A program made the position numbers and the translations under genes. A model generated the notes under the pieces. The model was not told where the DNA came from and searched no databases. It was given only the letters and a program-made list of their open reading frames with translations. Shown here piece after piece: positions 43,056 through 55,837 of a stretch of DNA of 64,000 bases. The stretch comes from Flaccisagitta enflata (Eukaryota > Chaetognatha > Sagittoidea > Aphragmophora), in NCBI GenBank assembly GCA_965153355.1, contig OZ231126.1, positions 23,126,001-23,190,000 of the forward strand, given 5' to 3'. Position 1 is the stretch's first letter. Each line of letters starts with the position of its first letter.

Positions 43056-45723
43056 CAGTAGATGTCGTCTATACTTGGAAATACGGGGGCCCTCATATCC
43101 TAATTGCCATTTGTGCAAATGAAATGAAACTATGTGTGTATAATGCTTATGTCCCATGAGGTTGACGATGGGGTATTGCAGCTCTGTTAATAGAAAATTC
43201 TTTTGAATTTACTAAATCAAATTCGCTTGACATTCAGTCTCTGGAATTGGTCTAGTAGTTAACTCACTTGACTTCAGGTTTATCTTGATCAGTTTATTTA
43301 GTCAAGGGTTCCAGGTTTAACAGTGGGCGCCATGCTGATGGTAGAAATCATTTCTATAACGAAATCATTTCTATAAAGGAATCTTTTCTATCTAGAAAAG
43401 AATTCTATAGCCGAATCTTTTCTTATCATGAATCTCTCAGGTATAGGAGATAAAATGACGTAGATGATGATTCGCTATGGCAGTTGGGCTATTGCTTATA
43501 ATGACTCATTTGGTGTGTCTCCATTGACAACAATCGCGGTTAATCCCAGGCGTCGCGTCGCCTTAAAATCGTGAACACATTTTCAATCATTAATATTAAT
43601 CATCTTATGAGAGATTGAGGGGGTGAGCAAAGTGACTTAGTGAGCCAGGGAATGAAAAGAATCAATAGACAGAATCAAGATTGAACAGATAGAATCGCGA
43701 TATGCAATTGAACAGACAGAAATTGGATTAAAGCATCAAAATCGGGATTGAACGGACAAAATTGTTATTAGGCAAACAGAAACAGCAGACGGAATCATAA
43801 GTTAACAGAAATAATCAGGAGTTAACAGAAGTAATCAGGAGTTAACAGACAGTCAGGAGTCAACAGACAAAATCGTAAGTCAGACGGAATTGTGAATCAT
43901 CAGACAGAATCAGGAGTCTACGGACGGAATCGCGAGTCTACAGACGGAATCGCGAGTCTACAGACAGAATCGGAAGTCTACAGACGGAATCGCGAGTCTA
44001 CAGATGGAATCGCGAGTCTACAGACAGAATCGCGAGTCTACAGACAGAATCGCGAGTCTACAGACGGAATCGCGAGTCTACAGACGCAATCGCGAGTCTA
44101 CAGACGCAATCGCGAGTCTACAGACGGAATTGCGAGTCTACAGACGCAATCGCGAGTCTACAGACGGAATCGCGAGTCTACAGACGGATTCGCGAGTCTA
44201 CAGACGGATTTGCGAGTCTACAGACGGAATCGCGAGTCTACAGACGGAATCGCAAGTCTACAGACGGAATCGCAGTCTACAGCGGAATCGCGAGTCTACA
44301 GATCGCGAGTCTGACGGAATCGCGAGTCTACAGACGGATCGCGAGTCTACAGACGGAATCGCGAGTCTACAGACGGAATTGCGAGTCTACAGACGGAGTC
44401 GCAAGTGTACAGACGGAATCGCGAGTGTACAGACGGAATCGCGAGTGTACAGACGGAATCGCGAGTGTACAGACGGAATCGCGAGTGTACAGACGGAATC
44501 GCGAGTCTACAGACGGAATCGCGAGTCTACAGACGGAATCGCGAGTCTACAGACGGAATCGCGAGTCTACAGACGGAATCGCGAGTCTACAGACGGAATC
44601 TTGAGTCTACAGACGGAATCGTGAGTCTACAGACGGAATCGCGAGTCTACAGACGGAATCGCGAGTCTACAGACGGAATCGCGAGTCTACAGACGGAATC
44701 GCGAGTCTACAGACGGAATCGCGAGTCTACAGACGGAATCGCGAGTCTACAGACGGAATCGCGAGTCTACAGACGGAATTGCGAGTCTACAGACAGAATC
44801 GCGAGTCTACAGACGGAATCGCGAGTCTACAGACGGAATCGCGAGTCTACAGACGGAATCGCGAGTCTACAGACGGAATCGCGAGTCTACAGACGGAATT
44901 GCGAGTTTACAGACGGAATCGCGAGTCTACAGATGGAATCGCGAGTCTACAGATGGAATCGCGAGTCTACAGATGGAATCGCGAGTCTACAGATGGAATC
45001 GCGAGTCTACAGATGGAATCGCGAGTCTACAGATGGAATCGCGAGTCTACAGATGGAATCGCGAGTCTACAGATGGAATCGCGAGTCTACAGATGGAATC
45101 GCGAGTCTACAGATGGAATTGCGAGTCTACAGACAACCCGACAGCCATAACGAATCATCAATGAGTAGCGTGCAGATATTAAGCGTTCTTTACGTAATCT
45201 TAGAATATCACCTGCGCTATTGTTGCATCCTTTAAACACGATCATTTCATTTCCGCTACATAATCCTGTGAGTTCCCCCTTCCAACTGAGTCAAGTCATG
45301 CAATAGCCTAACAGCGATAACAAATCATTGTCTACGTCATTATATCTCCTACAACTGAGAGATTCATGATGTGAAGAGACTTGGCCATAGAAATCTTTCC
45401 TAGATAGAAAAGTTTTGTTAATGGAAGTGATTTCGCTATGGAAAAGATTTCTACCATTAGCATGCCACCCACTGTTGAATCCCGGACTGGTTTTGCACTT
45501 TAAGCAAATAGATGAAGCTGAAATTCTGCAAAAAAAGTGATTGATCCTAAAATCTTATACTTAAAGTTTTTTTTTTTCTATGGTAAGTCGTAGGGGGATG
45601 CCATACCCTATCGTCAGCCTCATAGGGTCTATACATTATATCAGCAAAATATGAGTCCCCTCACTATACTGATGCTCAGGTTATGAGCTCCCCCGTCTTT
45701 CCAAGTCTAGACGACATCTACTG
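43056..45723. mobile_element. TA-site foldback element, 2.67 kb (family T, long form)
   Basis: CAGTAGATGTCGTCTATACT at the left and the inverse of CAGTAGATGTCGTCTAGACT at the right, flanked by TA (43054-43055, 45724-45725). Inverted arms of about 560 bp each (TTGACGATGGGGTATT and GATAGGGTATGGCATC inversions, GAGATAAAATGACGTAGATG and CTACGTCATTATATCTCC) surround a 20-bp tandem array. Confidence 0.9.
43890..45137 (+). repeat. 20-bp satellite array GAATCGCGAGTCTACAGACG
   Basis: About 61 units, nearly uniform, with local variant blocks: GAGTGTAC at 44405-44500 and CAGATGGAATCG at 44930-45115. Because 20 is not a multiple of three and the unit has no stops, all plus frames stay open. Confidence 0.97.
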
Positions 45724-45927
45724 TATATGAACTTTTTTACAAGGTAGTAGATAGTATCACATGCGCATGTGGAAATTCTTAGAAGCTCCACAAAAGAATT
45801 TCTACTATTCAGGGTGATATTCAATATGTATAATTGGATGGAAATAAAGTGCTTCGCTCCCCTCATCCAATCATCATTCGTTATTTGACTTCTTTTAGTC
45901 AATCTGTAAAAAGTAACCACATTAGGA

Positions 45928-47172
45928 ATGAAGTCAACCTCCGAAATGACAACTAGGACCTTGACATTTTTTTAACCAGATTTGCAATTGAGGCTCATGG
46001 CTCAATCCAAATGAAAGGTCTCTGGGTTAGTTAAAAACTTCGTTTTTTTAATGAAATCATCAAATTGAGTCATTTTCTAAGGTCTAAGGTTTAAGGTCTA
46101 AGGTTTCTAAGGTCAGCAGTGATTCAGCTCTTGAAAGGCGATTTCTGGTACGTAGGACGTACGTACGCACACTGGAAAATAAGGCATGCTGACCCGTCTG
46201 TACCATCTGTTTGGAGTCTGTGAGCGCAATGGTTCACATTTTTGTACATAGAGGCCGCCTCTTTTGATTACAAGAAAGTGCAATGAAAACAAAAAACTCT
46301 TACTCCCCTGCAGATTCTCCTGCCTGTCAGCTGTCTCTGCTGTTGCCCTGCTGCTTTTTGGTCCCGTTTTTTGAGTGAAAAAATCGATGAAAGATGGGAT
46401 GATGGATTTCCATCTTGCAATGAACAGATATTGCAACTATTTTCCATGTGCTATAACTCTTAAAGTGATAAAAAGTGTATCTTCAGATTTTAAACCTAGG
46501 ATCGTTATTGCCATAGCAACAGGTAGAGCCTAATCTTTCCATGGCAAAAGGCGGCAATAGATTTTTTTCTGTCTCAGTAATGACATAAAGAGGAAAACAA
46601 TACTTAAAGTTACTTTCTGGGCAATACAAGATAATGAATTGTTGGAAACTGGTGTGGATCGCTTTCCATAAGGCCTATCTATAGATCTATCAATCAAAAA
46701 AAGAAATAAAAAATTCATTATTTATTCGCCATATCACTAAGAAAACGACCTTAGTGGTACGTACGTAGGACTTTTGTCGCAGTTAAGAGATCTTACATTT
46801 CAAGAAAATTCAAGAAAATTGAGCCATAATTTAGTTTTAGTTGAATTATGTAAAAACGATGAATCTCAGAAAAAAATGAAAAATCAGATTTTATTCAGTG
46901 CGCATGGAACGTGATACCTAACATATTTCTGACGATAGAAAAGGCCTCTGGTTTTACCAACCTTTTAAAACAACTCAATGCTGAGACACTATAGCTGATA
47001 ACTGGTCTTGCAGAAGGGAACCTTTGAAAAAATAGATGACTTTTTCCAGCAAAAACTGACAAAAACATTTTTACTTCACTCTTAGTAATTTTCAAAAGTC
47101 TTTCACAATCATCAGATAAAAACTAAAAAGTGTCTTGGTGCCAAGTGTCATTTCGGAGGTTGACTTCATACC
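45928..47172. mobile_element. TIR element with GAAGTCAACCTCCGAAATGA ends
   Basis: ATGAAGTCAACCTCCGAAAT at 45928 and its inverse ATTTCGGAGGTTGACTTCAT at 47151-47170. The interior has ACGTACGTACG words at both 46150 and 46760. No transposase seen. Exact ends uncertain. Confidence 0.65.
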
Positions 47173-47618
47173 AGTAAATCGAACCACTCTTGAGTAGTCT
47201 GCGTAATTGGCTTGAGGTAGCAAGTCATGAGTTTCGCGGAGAGTTTCCTGGTAAGTGGAGTCGTATCTGGACTTCGCGGAGAGATGCCTGCGCCTGTTTA
47301 GTCACGTCATATTTGGAATTGATACGCATAAGACGTACAAATCAGACGATCTGGATTTCAGCTATCTCTTAGGATGAATCATCAAACCTCCTTTATTGCT
47401 CTCTCAAAGTCGAGCATCATTGGACAATAAGGCCTTGCGGGTTTGGCCGTGAGAAGGCCGAGGCTCGGTTTTGAGGCTAAACCCAAAATTCGGTTTTGCT
47501 TACAAAACCGACCTTTCTTTCTAAGAATTTTTACTTCTATATTAATCTTTCATTCTACCATTCATCAAACTATTTTCTTTTTTTTCTCACCTTTATGATC
47601 AAATTATGTGTTTATATG

Positions 47619-47620
<2 letters not shown>
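47173..47620. other. No recognised feature
   Basis: A plus-strand ORF (47190-47372) shows no known domain. Confidence 0.4.
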
Positions 47621-47673
<53 letters not shown>

Positions 47674-47679
47674 GTCTCT

Positions 47680-47767
<88 letters not shown>
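47621..47767. repeat. (CTGT)n then (CT)n microsatellite
   Basis: CTGT repeats to about 47663, CT to 47767, followed by T-rich sequence to 48000. Confidence 0.95.
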
Positions 47768-47771
<4 letters not shown>

Positions 47772-48361
47772 CTCTCTTTCGCTCTCTCTCTTTTCTTCTA
47801 TTCTCTCTCTCTTTATACTTGCATTTATTTCTTTATTTTTTTCTTATTATGTTGTCCAAACAAATTTTTTTCCCTTTTTGCTCATATCTTTTTTCTGTTT
47901 TTTTTTTTTTTTTTTTTTTTGCTGTTTCACTATGTATGTGTGTGTTTGTTCATTACATTTTTAAAAAACTGATTTTCTTTTTTTCTCTATTTTTTTTTCT
48001 ATCTACTTTTTTACTAACTAAACCCGACATAAACCCGAGGAAAGGTTTTGGGGTATTCCGAACCCGAACCGAAACCGCGGAAAAAAAACGCCATACGCAA
48101 GGCGACAAAGGGGACAAAAACGGCTAAATACAGTACACCAACTAAAACGATCTTTAAGGTGTTTTTAGAGTTTGATGATTCTTTTCGAAATCTGTCTGTC
48201 CCTCTTCATGTCACACATGAACACCGCGAAATTCAGTATACATAGTGACACAGTCAGTAAGCGTCGTTGCCCCATCGGGCGAGTTTATTTATTCATCAGT
48301 ACATTAGTGGAAAGCATTTGCGACTTGGTGTTGATTGCATCAAACCCAACACACGACAACA

Positions 48362-48416
48362 GTCGCCGATGGTTGGACAATGGGCAGGGGCAGTGATGCT
48401 AAAACCGCTCGCAAAT
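48362..48416 (+). mobile_element. HINE-like element, family B fragment
   Basis: AGTCGCCGATGGTTGGACAA TGGGCAGGGGCAGTGATGC and AAAACCGCTCGCAAATT. Confidence 0.65.
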
Positions 48417-48591
48417 TATTAGTTCATACATGATAACAAAACATGACGAGCACACACCAAGGTATGTCTTGAGTAAATTGTATGTCCCAATACATACCAA
48501 AAAAGGCGGCTATCGCCAACCAGAAAAAATTCGTAAACCTGGGATGTTTTTTCCCTGACAAGTCTCCTGACAAGTCTCCTGTCCCCTTTTG

Positions 48592-49215
48592 GGCAGCGGC
48601 CCCGAAGGGGCCGATGACCTATGCTTTCACACATAGGGGAAATTTTTCCTTCTTCTCCTTCTTCTCCGTCCACCCCCATCGAAGCTCATATCCTGGCCTT
48701 GGGGCCCAAATCCTAGTCTTGAGGCCCAAATCTTAGCCTTTAGGCCCAAATCACAGCCTCATGGCTCAAATCACAGCCTAAAGCCTCAAATCACAGCCTC
48801 AAGCCTCAAATCACAGCCATAAGGCTCAAATGACAGCCATGAGGCTCAAATGACAGCCTCCTGGGTCAAATCACAGCCTAGAGACTCAAATCCCAGCCTC
48901 GAGGCTCATATTCCAGCCTAAAGCCTCAAATCCCAGCCTCAAGCTTCAAATCCCAGCCTTGAGGCTCAAATCACAGCCTTGAGGCTCAAATTGCAGCCTC
49001 AGACTCAAATCACAGCCTCGAGGCTCAAATCACAGTCTTGAGGCTCAAATCCCCTTATTGATGCTCAAATTCAATCCTAGAACTCCAAAACTTACTAAGC
49101 ATAGGTCATCGGCCCCTTTGGGGCCGCTGCCCCTCTCACCATCACACACCTACATATACTCACATAGGGGCAACGGGTACCGCTGACCATCTAACGCTTT
49201 TGCGACTATTTTATT
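48592..49215. mobile_element. Foldback element family F, copy 3
   Basis: GGGCAGCGGCCCCGAAGGGG, CCTATGCTTTCACACATAGG, about 20 units of CTCAAATCACAGCCTCAAG type all in one orientation, then GGTCATCGGCCCCTTTGGGG. The right terminus is GGGTACCGCTGACCATCTAA CGCTTTTGCGACTATT. The left terminus is missing. Confidence 0.83.
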
Positions 49216-49465
49216 TAGACAAGCAAAAATTCCCTCCATGACATGCTTCGAGACTTTTGTTCTTGCAGGCAAGCTCAGTCAAATCAGTCAAAAAAGTCAT
49301 TTTTCAGTTGTTTTCTGACAAGTTTTTGGTCAGTTTTGATAAAGTTTCAGGCCATGTAAGCAGGCCTGCATCTTTTTAAAACCCACTGGTGCACTTATTT
49401 TGTACAAACTTACTAGCATGAACAATCATTACCTGGGACATTTCATAGTCCATGTATACTTCAAC

Positions 49466-49981
49466 CAGGGGCGTATTTGAGCCCAAATTTTTGGGGCAGC
49501 AAGCCAAAATCTGTGTCCCAACAAGTTTTGTGTTCCAATGATTTTTCTATTACCTATGTAGCTAATTATGCAACTAATTTTACTTATTAGTATTGCTTTT
49601 TAATGTCACTGTTGTTTTATCAAAGGAAGTCTTGCTTTACTACAGTGTAAAATGTTTACTATCTAAAACATAAACAAGCTAAAGGATGATGTTTTGTCAT
49701 ATGACGTGAAGAATAGTTATTATCAAAGATTTTGTAACATTTTGAGCATTGTACTTTTCGCCTCTTGGGTGGAAGCAGAATCGTTTTCCATCCAACATTT
49801 TTAAAAAGAATTTCGATTTTTTGGTGAAAACTTGGAAAAGAAAAATGATTCAGATCAATTTGGCTGCTGAAGAAGGTCAAGGGCATCAACCTAGACAACT
49901 AAATGAATGGCCAAGGGGATGAATAGGCTCTGTAGATCAATCCCATAAAACCGCATTGTATTACAGCTAGAAACATTTATG

Positions 49982-50057
<76 letters not shown>

Positions 50058-50133
50058 GTGTCCCAATGGGGTTTGTGCCCCAACAAAAAAGGCAGAAGCT
50101 GCTGCCCCTGACGCCCCGTCAAATACGCCCCTG
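49466..50133. mobile_element. hAT element, 668 bp, with perfect 8-bp target duplication
   Basis: Ends CAGGGGCGTATTTGAGCCCA and the inverse of CAGGGGCGTATTTGACGGGG. The flanking duplication is ACTTCAAC at 49458-49465 and 50134-50141. The interior holds a zinc-finger fragment on the minus strand and a (CT)n run at 49984-50053. Confidence 0.93.
49680..49800 (-). pseudogene. Zinc-finger fragment inside the hAT element
   Basis: The minus frame reads KVQCSKCYKIFDNNYSSRHM TKHH, a C2H2/BED-like finger, preceded by VGWKTILLPPKRR. It is probably the DNA-binding start of a transposon protein; no catalytic part remains. Confidence 0.5.
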
Positions 50134-50309
50134 ACTTCAACTAACTCAATATCTCATTTTCGGGAAAAATACGAAAAACGCCATTTGAAAGAAAAAAATC
50201 TGCTCTTCCTTAGCTGTGAATGTAAAAAAATGTAAACTCCCGGTTGGGTAATGGCTCAACTTTCCCAAATTGCCATACGTTTCAAAAAGTCGAATTAGAT
50301 AAAAAAAAT

Positions 50310-50372
50310 GACAGACCAAACGACTGACAGACGAACCGGATCAGTAACGTAAAGAGTCGTGTGTCCGCGACT
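50310..50372 (+). mobile_element. HINE-like element, family B, 3' fragment
   Basis: GACCAAACGACTGACAGACG then hairpin AGTCGTGTGTCCGCGACT (one G-T pair) at 50355-50372. Confidence 0.78.
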
Positions 50373-50819
50373 AAAAAAAGGCTATACAGATAAAAGTAGA
50401 TTTGTGGTAACAACCTACTCAAAATGTTGCACCCCCCCCCCAACAGGTAAGACTAGAGAAACCAGTAGCGTTTTTCTAGGGTAGCTGTATACTCATGACA
50501 TTATAAATGGCACCACCAAGACAATATTTGAATTTTCCCTTAAGTCAGGAGTTCTGATTTTATGAGAGGGTAAAATCTTTTCTTTTCCAATCTCTTAAAA
50601 AACAGATTTTGTATTTTTTATGGGCTATCATATGACTTGGAGAACCAAATTCAAAAATTGCCGTTGAGACGCCACATCTATTGATATAAACTTTCAGCCA
50701 TTACCCCAAAAATCCTTTTTGCATTGATAATCTGGGCAGCAGGTGGGAGTGCAACGGTTTTGAGGGGACTCTAACGTTGTTTTTCCCTAATGAAAATATC
50801 AGTAAGTCTTTTGACAGGA

Positions 50820-50973
50820 AACAAGGCCGGATACATGGCAATCCAGTCGCGGACGGTTGGGCAGGAGCAGTAATGCAAAAACCGCTCGGAATTCAAAAAT
50901 GTGACGGACCTACCGACCTACCGACCGACCGACCGACCGACACGGCAAGGTGTAGAGTCGCGTGTCCGCGACT
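50820..50973 (+). mobile_element. HINE-like element, family B, full length
   Basis: AACAAGGCCGGATACATGGC, CAGTCGCGGACGGTTGGGCA, CTACCGACCGACC core, perfect hairpin at 50956-50973. Confidence 0.94.
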
Positions 50974-51019
50974 AAAAATTTGATACCGTACAGGATTTTA
51001 AGAAATGACTCAATTATCA

Positions 51020-51136
51020 TGAAGACGTGGGAGGGCTGTTGAAACATTTATGATTATGACCTTTTTTAATCGGTCTACTAAAATTGATTCATGAAAGTGA
51101 TAGGAAAAGAAAAGAAAAGAAAAGAGAGAGGGGAAG

Positions 51137-51208
<72 letters not shown>
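51020..51208 (+). repeat. Repeat M, copy 2, running into (GA)n
   Basis: GAAGACGTGGGAGGGCTGTT, ATTGATTCATGAAAGTGATA, AAAAGAAAAGAAAAGAGAG, then pure GA at 51139-51208. Confidence 0.75.
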
Positions 51209-51210
<2 letters not shown>

Positions 51211-52079
51211 ACAGGCTGTCAATGCCTAATCAAATATGAAAAGAAAAAAAATCATGATTTAATCATGTTTTCATGTGATTCAAATGTTGATTGGTATCTA
51301 TATTTATCCTCATTACTACTTCACTTCTTCGCGTATATTTCAATAATAATCTTCGTTGGCAAGATGGATTGTCCAGAAAGCTGTGTACAAAACTGAATTG
51401 AGACTCATCATATTATGTATGACTACTGCGTAGTCTTGCTCCACCATGAAGCAGGGGTCTTCTTGTGGGTGCCTCTTCTAATCTTTCTACATCTATCCTT
51501 CTCAAGAACACCTGGCTCTGACATCGCCTCATCAGACTTGAAGAAAAGGAACATCCAATAACCAACATCCAACATCCAACACCCTTCTGAATCCCAAATA
51601 CTCGTAACCTAGTATTTTTAACTATTTATTGTTATATGGTAGCATATAGCCATATACCATCTTGTTTAATTGTTTATTCAACTTTTTTTTGTTAATTTTC
51701 TCTATCTACTTGTAAGTTTTTGTCATGTATATTTTTTGTATTCTCTTCTTTTTTTGAAGAATACTTACTAATGAAACTCTTGCACTAAAAGGGCTAGCTA
51801 GAGCAAGCCCGTCGTATATTTGAAGAAAACAAATTTTGTGACAAAAATAGACTTAGACGTTTGAGGCTTAGTCATAGTCCTCCCCGACAAAACATTTTAT
51901 TCCATGATGGTAACCGCTGTTTGATTTGATTTGACTTGAGATAAGAAAAAGTTGCCTTTTTACATTTTAATAAGTCTGTCTAAGTAAAAGTCCTCAATTC
52001 TTTACACAGTGCAGGAACACACAAAAAAAAACAAGCAGGAATAATGATAACCAAATCACCAATTTGAACATGCATAAAG
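51209..52079. other. No recognised feature
   Basis: AT-rich with a C-rich patch (AACCAACATCCAACATCCAA) near 51560; no frame or family recognised. Confidence 0.4.
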
Positions 52080-52350
52080 CAAATGGGAATCAACGGAAAT
52101 TTATCAGTAACAGATGGGAACATGCATTACGTATGCAAGAAAGAGCAATATCGCCTCATTATTAGGAGCATTCAAGATATGTACAGGAACATATTAGTTA
52201 TAGACGGAAACATACACAAAGCAATTGGGAATGAGCAGAAACCTATCAGGACTTGACTGGAAAATGTACAAAACTAATGGGAATGAGCAGGAACACATTA
52301 GAAATATGCAGGGCATACATAAAACAAGTGGGAATGAGCATAGACATATC
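52080..52350 (+). repeat. Degenerate minisatellite of AATGGGAATGAGCAGAAACA units
   Basis: Units of roughly 30-50 bp with GGAACATATTAG and TGGGAATGAGCA words. Confidence 0.55.
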
Positions 52351-52585
52351 AGATTCGGACACCATTATCTTCATTTTCAATCAAGTTTTAAGTCATTGAT
52401 TAGAATTCATTTGATAAGGCTCTTTCTATAATCTTACAAAAAATAATCTTAAATTCATGAATATTATTTGATAAAACAATAGGAAAAGATATTTTTTTTT
52501 TAACAAGTGAGGACAGCTATCGCCGACCGATAAAAATACATAAAGAATGTGATTTGTTTTCTTCCACTTCCAGTTATTTGTTCTC

Positions 52586-52642
52586 ATTGAATGAATGAAT
52601 GAATGAATGAATGAATGAATGAATGAATGAATGAATGAATGA
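52586..52642. repeat. (GAAT)n microsatellite
   Basis: Pure GAAT run; the same motif recurs at 60604-60688. Confidence 0.95.
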
Positions 52643-52737
52643 ATCTATTTACGATTACAGTCAGAAATTTCAAAACACAAATTATTGTTAAAATTCCCGC
52701 TCTGAGGGATAGCTAATGAAAGTCGATTATGACTTTT

Positions 52738-52862
52738 TAGGTGCGCAAACGCGCCCCTATAACTGGCTGTGTTGGTCAGTCGGTTGGTCGGTCGGTTCGT
52801 TGGTTGGTCTGTCGGTCGGTAAAGAAAACGTTTGACGATAAGCCAACTTGGCCTTGTTTCCA
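52738..52862 (-). mobile_element. Short diverged HINE-like element
   Basis: GGTGCGCAAACGCGCCCCTA (hairpin-like), GGTCGGTCGGTTCGTTGGTT core and 5' end GCCAACTTGGCCTTGTTTC (minus strand AAACAAGGCCAAG). Confidence 0.6.
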
Positions 52863-52969
52863 AAAGGATCCCCTATTTTCACAAATCCAATTTAGACCAA
52901 ATCGATCAAAAAATACATATCAATGAAATCAGGTAAAAAATGTGTTGTAGATTCATATTTGATACTTGT

Positions 52970-53582
52970 TGGGCAGCGGCCCGAAGGGGTCAATGACATA
53001 TGCTTTCACACATATGGGGGATTTTCTCCTCCTTCTTTGTCCGTCCGTCCGTCCCCCCAGTCTTGAGGCCTAAATCCCAGTCCTGAGACCAAAATCCCAG
53101 TCTCGTGGCCCAAATCCTATCCAAAAGGACCAAATCCTAGCCTCAAGGCCCAAATTTTAGCCAAGAGACCCAAATCCCAGCCTTGGGGCCAAAATATCAT
53201 CCTTTAGGCTCAAATCCAAGCCGTGAGGCCCAAATCTAAGCCTCAAGGCTCATATCCCAGCCTCAAGGATGAGATTTGGGTCTCAAGGCTGGGATTTGGG
53301 CCTCCAGGCTAGGATTTGGGCCTTGAGGCTAGGATTTGGTCTTTTTGGATAGGATTTGGGCAACGAGACTGGGATTTGGGTCTTGAGATTAGGATTTGGG
53401 CCTTGAGACTGGGGGGGTGGGTGGGCGGGTGGTGGAGGAGGAGAAAATCCCCCATATGTGTGAAAGCATAGGTCATCGACCCCTTCGGGGCCCCTGCCCT
53501 ACTTCCCCTTCAACTTCAAGCACAACTTACTAGGGCAGGGCACGGGTACCGCTGACCAGCTAGCGCTTTTGCGACTATTAGG
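52970..53582. mobile_element. Foldback element family F, copy 4
   Basis: GGGCAGCGGCCCGAAGGGGT, ATGCTTTCACACATATGGGG. The ~20-bp units GCCTCAAGGCCCAAATC reverse at about 53265 to GGCTGGGATTTGGGCC; then come CATATGTGTGAAAGCATAGG, CGCTGACCAGCTAGCGCTTT and TGCGACTATTA. Confidence 0.88.
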
Positions 53583-53897
53583 ATTTAATTGATTGACTTC
53601 CGGAGACCCGATCCATACACTTCGGACCTTATTCCTTGCCGACTTTAGCGCCATTTTGGTTGTTGTTGTTGTTATTTGCCGGGGAGTCTTACCCGGAAGG
53701 AGGGTGTACAGATTTGGCTTCTTCGAGAGGCTATACGGCCACCACATTGGGCTCATGTACTTTGGCCTGTTTGTATTTAGACTCCAAATTCAGGTGTGTC
53801 AGGGTGTCATTGTGTTGTCTTGTATTGTCCTACGGCCTACCCTCCCCTCTGTGCTAGCTATTTTCATTATTCGCCATTTTGGTCGCCGTCGTCGTCT

Positions 53898-54083
53898 TCA
53901 ATGTTGAGATCGGTATCGGTATCCGCCGTCAGGGACAACAACAACAACTCCCTGGATGGTTTCGTCGTGAGGCTGCTTGACGTTGCCGAGATTATCACCA
54001 TCACCTAAAGTCGGGTTTCTGTTGATGGTGTCGTTGTGACTCGCGGACTCGTGAACTGTTGTCGTCGATCCAGTGGCATCGGC
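53898..54083 (-). CDS. Membrane protein with CxxC repeats, exon 2
   Basis: Acceptor ...CTTGCTCAACTCCACAG. 61 codons in phase 0 and a stop: ADATGSTTTVHESASHNDTI, polar and acidic, with GVVVVVPDGGYRYRSQH at the end. No domain is recognised. The phase agrees with exon 1 at 54694-54969. A triple GATGAGCAAG repeat sits just inside the intron. Confidence 0.6.
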   Translation of the reverse strand, partial: ADATGSTTTVHESASHNDTINRNPTLGDGDNLGNVKQPHDETIQGVVVVVPDGGYRYRSQH

Positions 54084-54159
54084 CTGTGGAGTTGAGCAAG
54101 GATGAGCAAGGATGAGCAAGGATGAGCTCGTGAATATATTTGTTTGTCCATTGATTCTT

Positions 54160-54369
54160 AGTTGCGTGCTACGCGACTCTACAACCCGCCTTGTCGGTCC
54201 GTCCATCGGTCTGTCGGTCCGTTGGTCCATCCGTCGATCCGTCACACTTTACTTTTTTTGTTTTTTTGCGGTTTTTGTCTTCACTGCTCCTGCCCAAATG
54301 AAAAAGTGACCTGAATTACGGCCCCTGCCCACCCGAACGCGACTGGGGTAGCCCTGTACCCGGCCTTGT
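54160..54369 (-). mobile_element. HINE-like element, family A, full length, in an intron
   Basis: Hairpin region AGTTGCGTGCTACGCGACT at 54160-54178; 5' end AACAAGGCCGGGTACAGGGC on the minus strand at 54369, subterminal AGTCGCGTTCGGGTGGGCAG. Confidence 0.92.
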
Positions 54370-54402
54370 TTCCATCACTTCTGTTTTTGCATATTTCATC
54401 TT

Positions 54403-54969
<567 letters not shown>

Positions 54970-55054
54970 TGTTCCGTTTCATGCTAATCTGAGGCTTTAT
55001 CGGATATTATATATGATATATAATTCATATCTATCTCGTGGAAAAACTAAGCTA

Positions 55055-55835
55055 CACTTTTTTTTTAATAAGAGACCAGTTTATAAGAGACATGAGCCTG
55101 AGATTTGCCGAAATTTTTAGAACAAAATAAGAGAATGCCCAGGCTGAGATTCAGCTTTGGCCATTTTCGAAAACAATTTTATTCAAGTTTCTTATCTAAA
55201 AAATGAATTTTATTCAATTTTTTTCAGAAATATAGGTTGTTTATCTTTAAGAATAATTTTCTCTCTTGGTTTGCCTATGAAATCAGGCATTATATTGGGG
55301 TTGACATAGGATTTTTGAGAGGGTTGTTTCAGGAGGAAGAGAGTTTCTTGCTATATTTGGTATATGAGGAGTATAAGAAGGTGCCCAGATGGATATGGTC
55401 TCTTCATATGGTCGCCATATTTATCAAGTGTTTTCTTGTGGTCTGCATATCTCATGTATAGAAAGAAATTGGTTGCCCTTTTCTAAATGTTGCATAACCT
55501 TTGACAAGTCCTATGATAATTTCTGAAGAGGGAATATTTTTTCAGAAATTTATAGGATAGTTGTGATGGGTCCGGATTAAACAACAGTTAGAGCTCCAAA
55601 GGCTCTTGTCCTTATTTTAGATATTGTTGAGTAGTAATGTTGTCCAACTTTCATAACAATTATCAAGTTTCAGATACAACTGCTCTAAATGAGGTATTTT
55701 TTTACAATTTAGACATTTATGAACATTAAACAAATTAAGAAAACTTTAAGAGAATTTCAGGCTGAAAACAGACAAAAATTTAAGAAAACCCAGGCTGAGT
55801 TAAAAAAAGCTGTCTCTTATATAAAAAAAAAAGTG
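55055..55835. mobile_element. TA-site TIR element, 781 bp
   Basis: CACTTTTTTTTTAATAAGAG at the left and inverted CACTTTTTTTTTTATATAAG at the right, flanked by TA (55053-55054, 55836-55837). AGGCTGAGATTCAGC and AGGCTGAG words lie inside both ends. Bases 55360-55680 match 24826-25130 in the hAT-like element. Confidence 0.8.
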
Positions 55836-55837
55836 TA

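Noticed and set aside
43892-45235. Long ORFs of RESTDGIASLQTESRVYRRN type
   Set aside because: They come from a 20-bp satellite without stop codons, open in every plus frame; 20 is not divisible by three and no start, splice or domain evidence exists.
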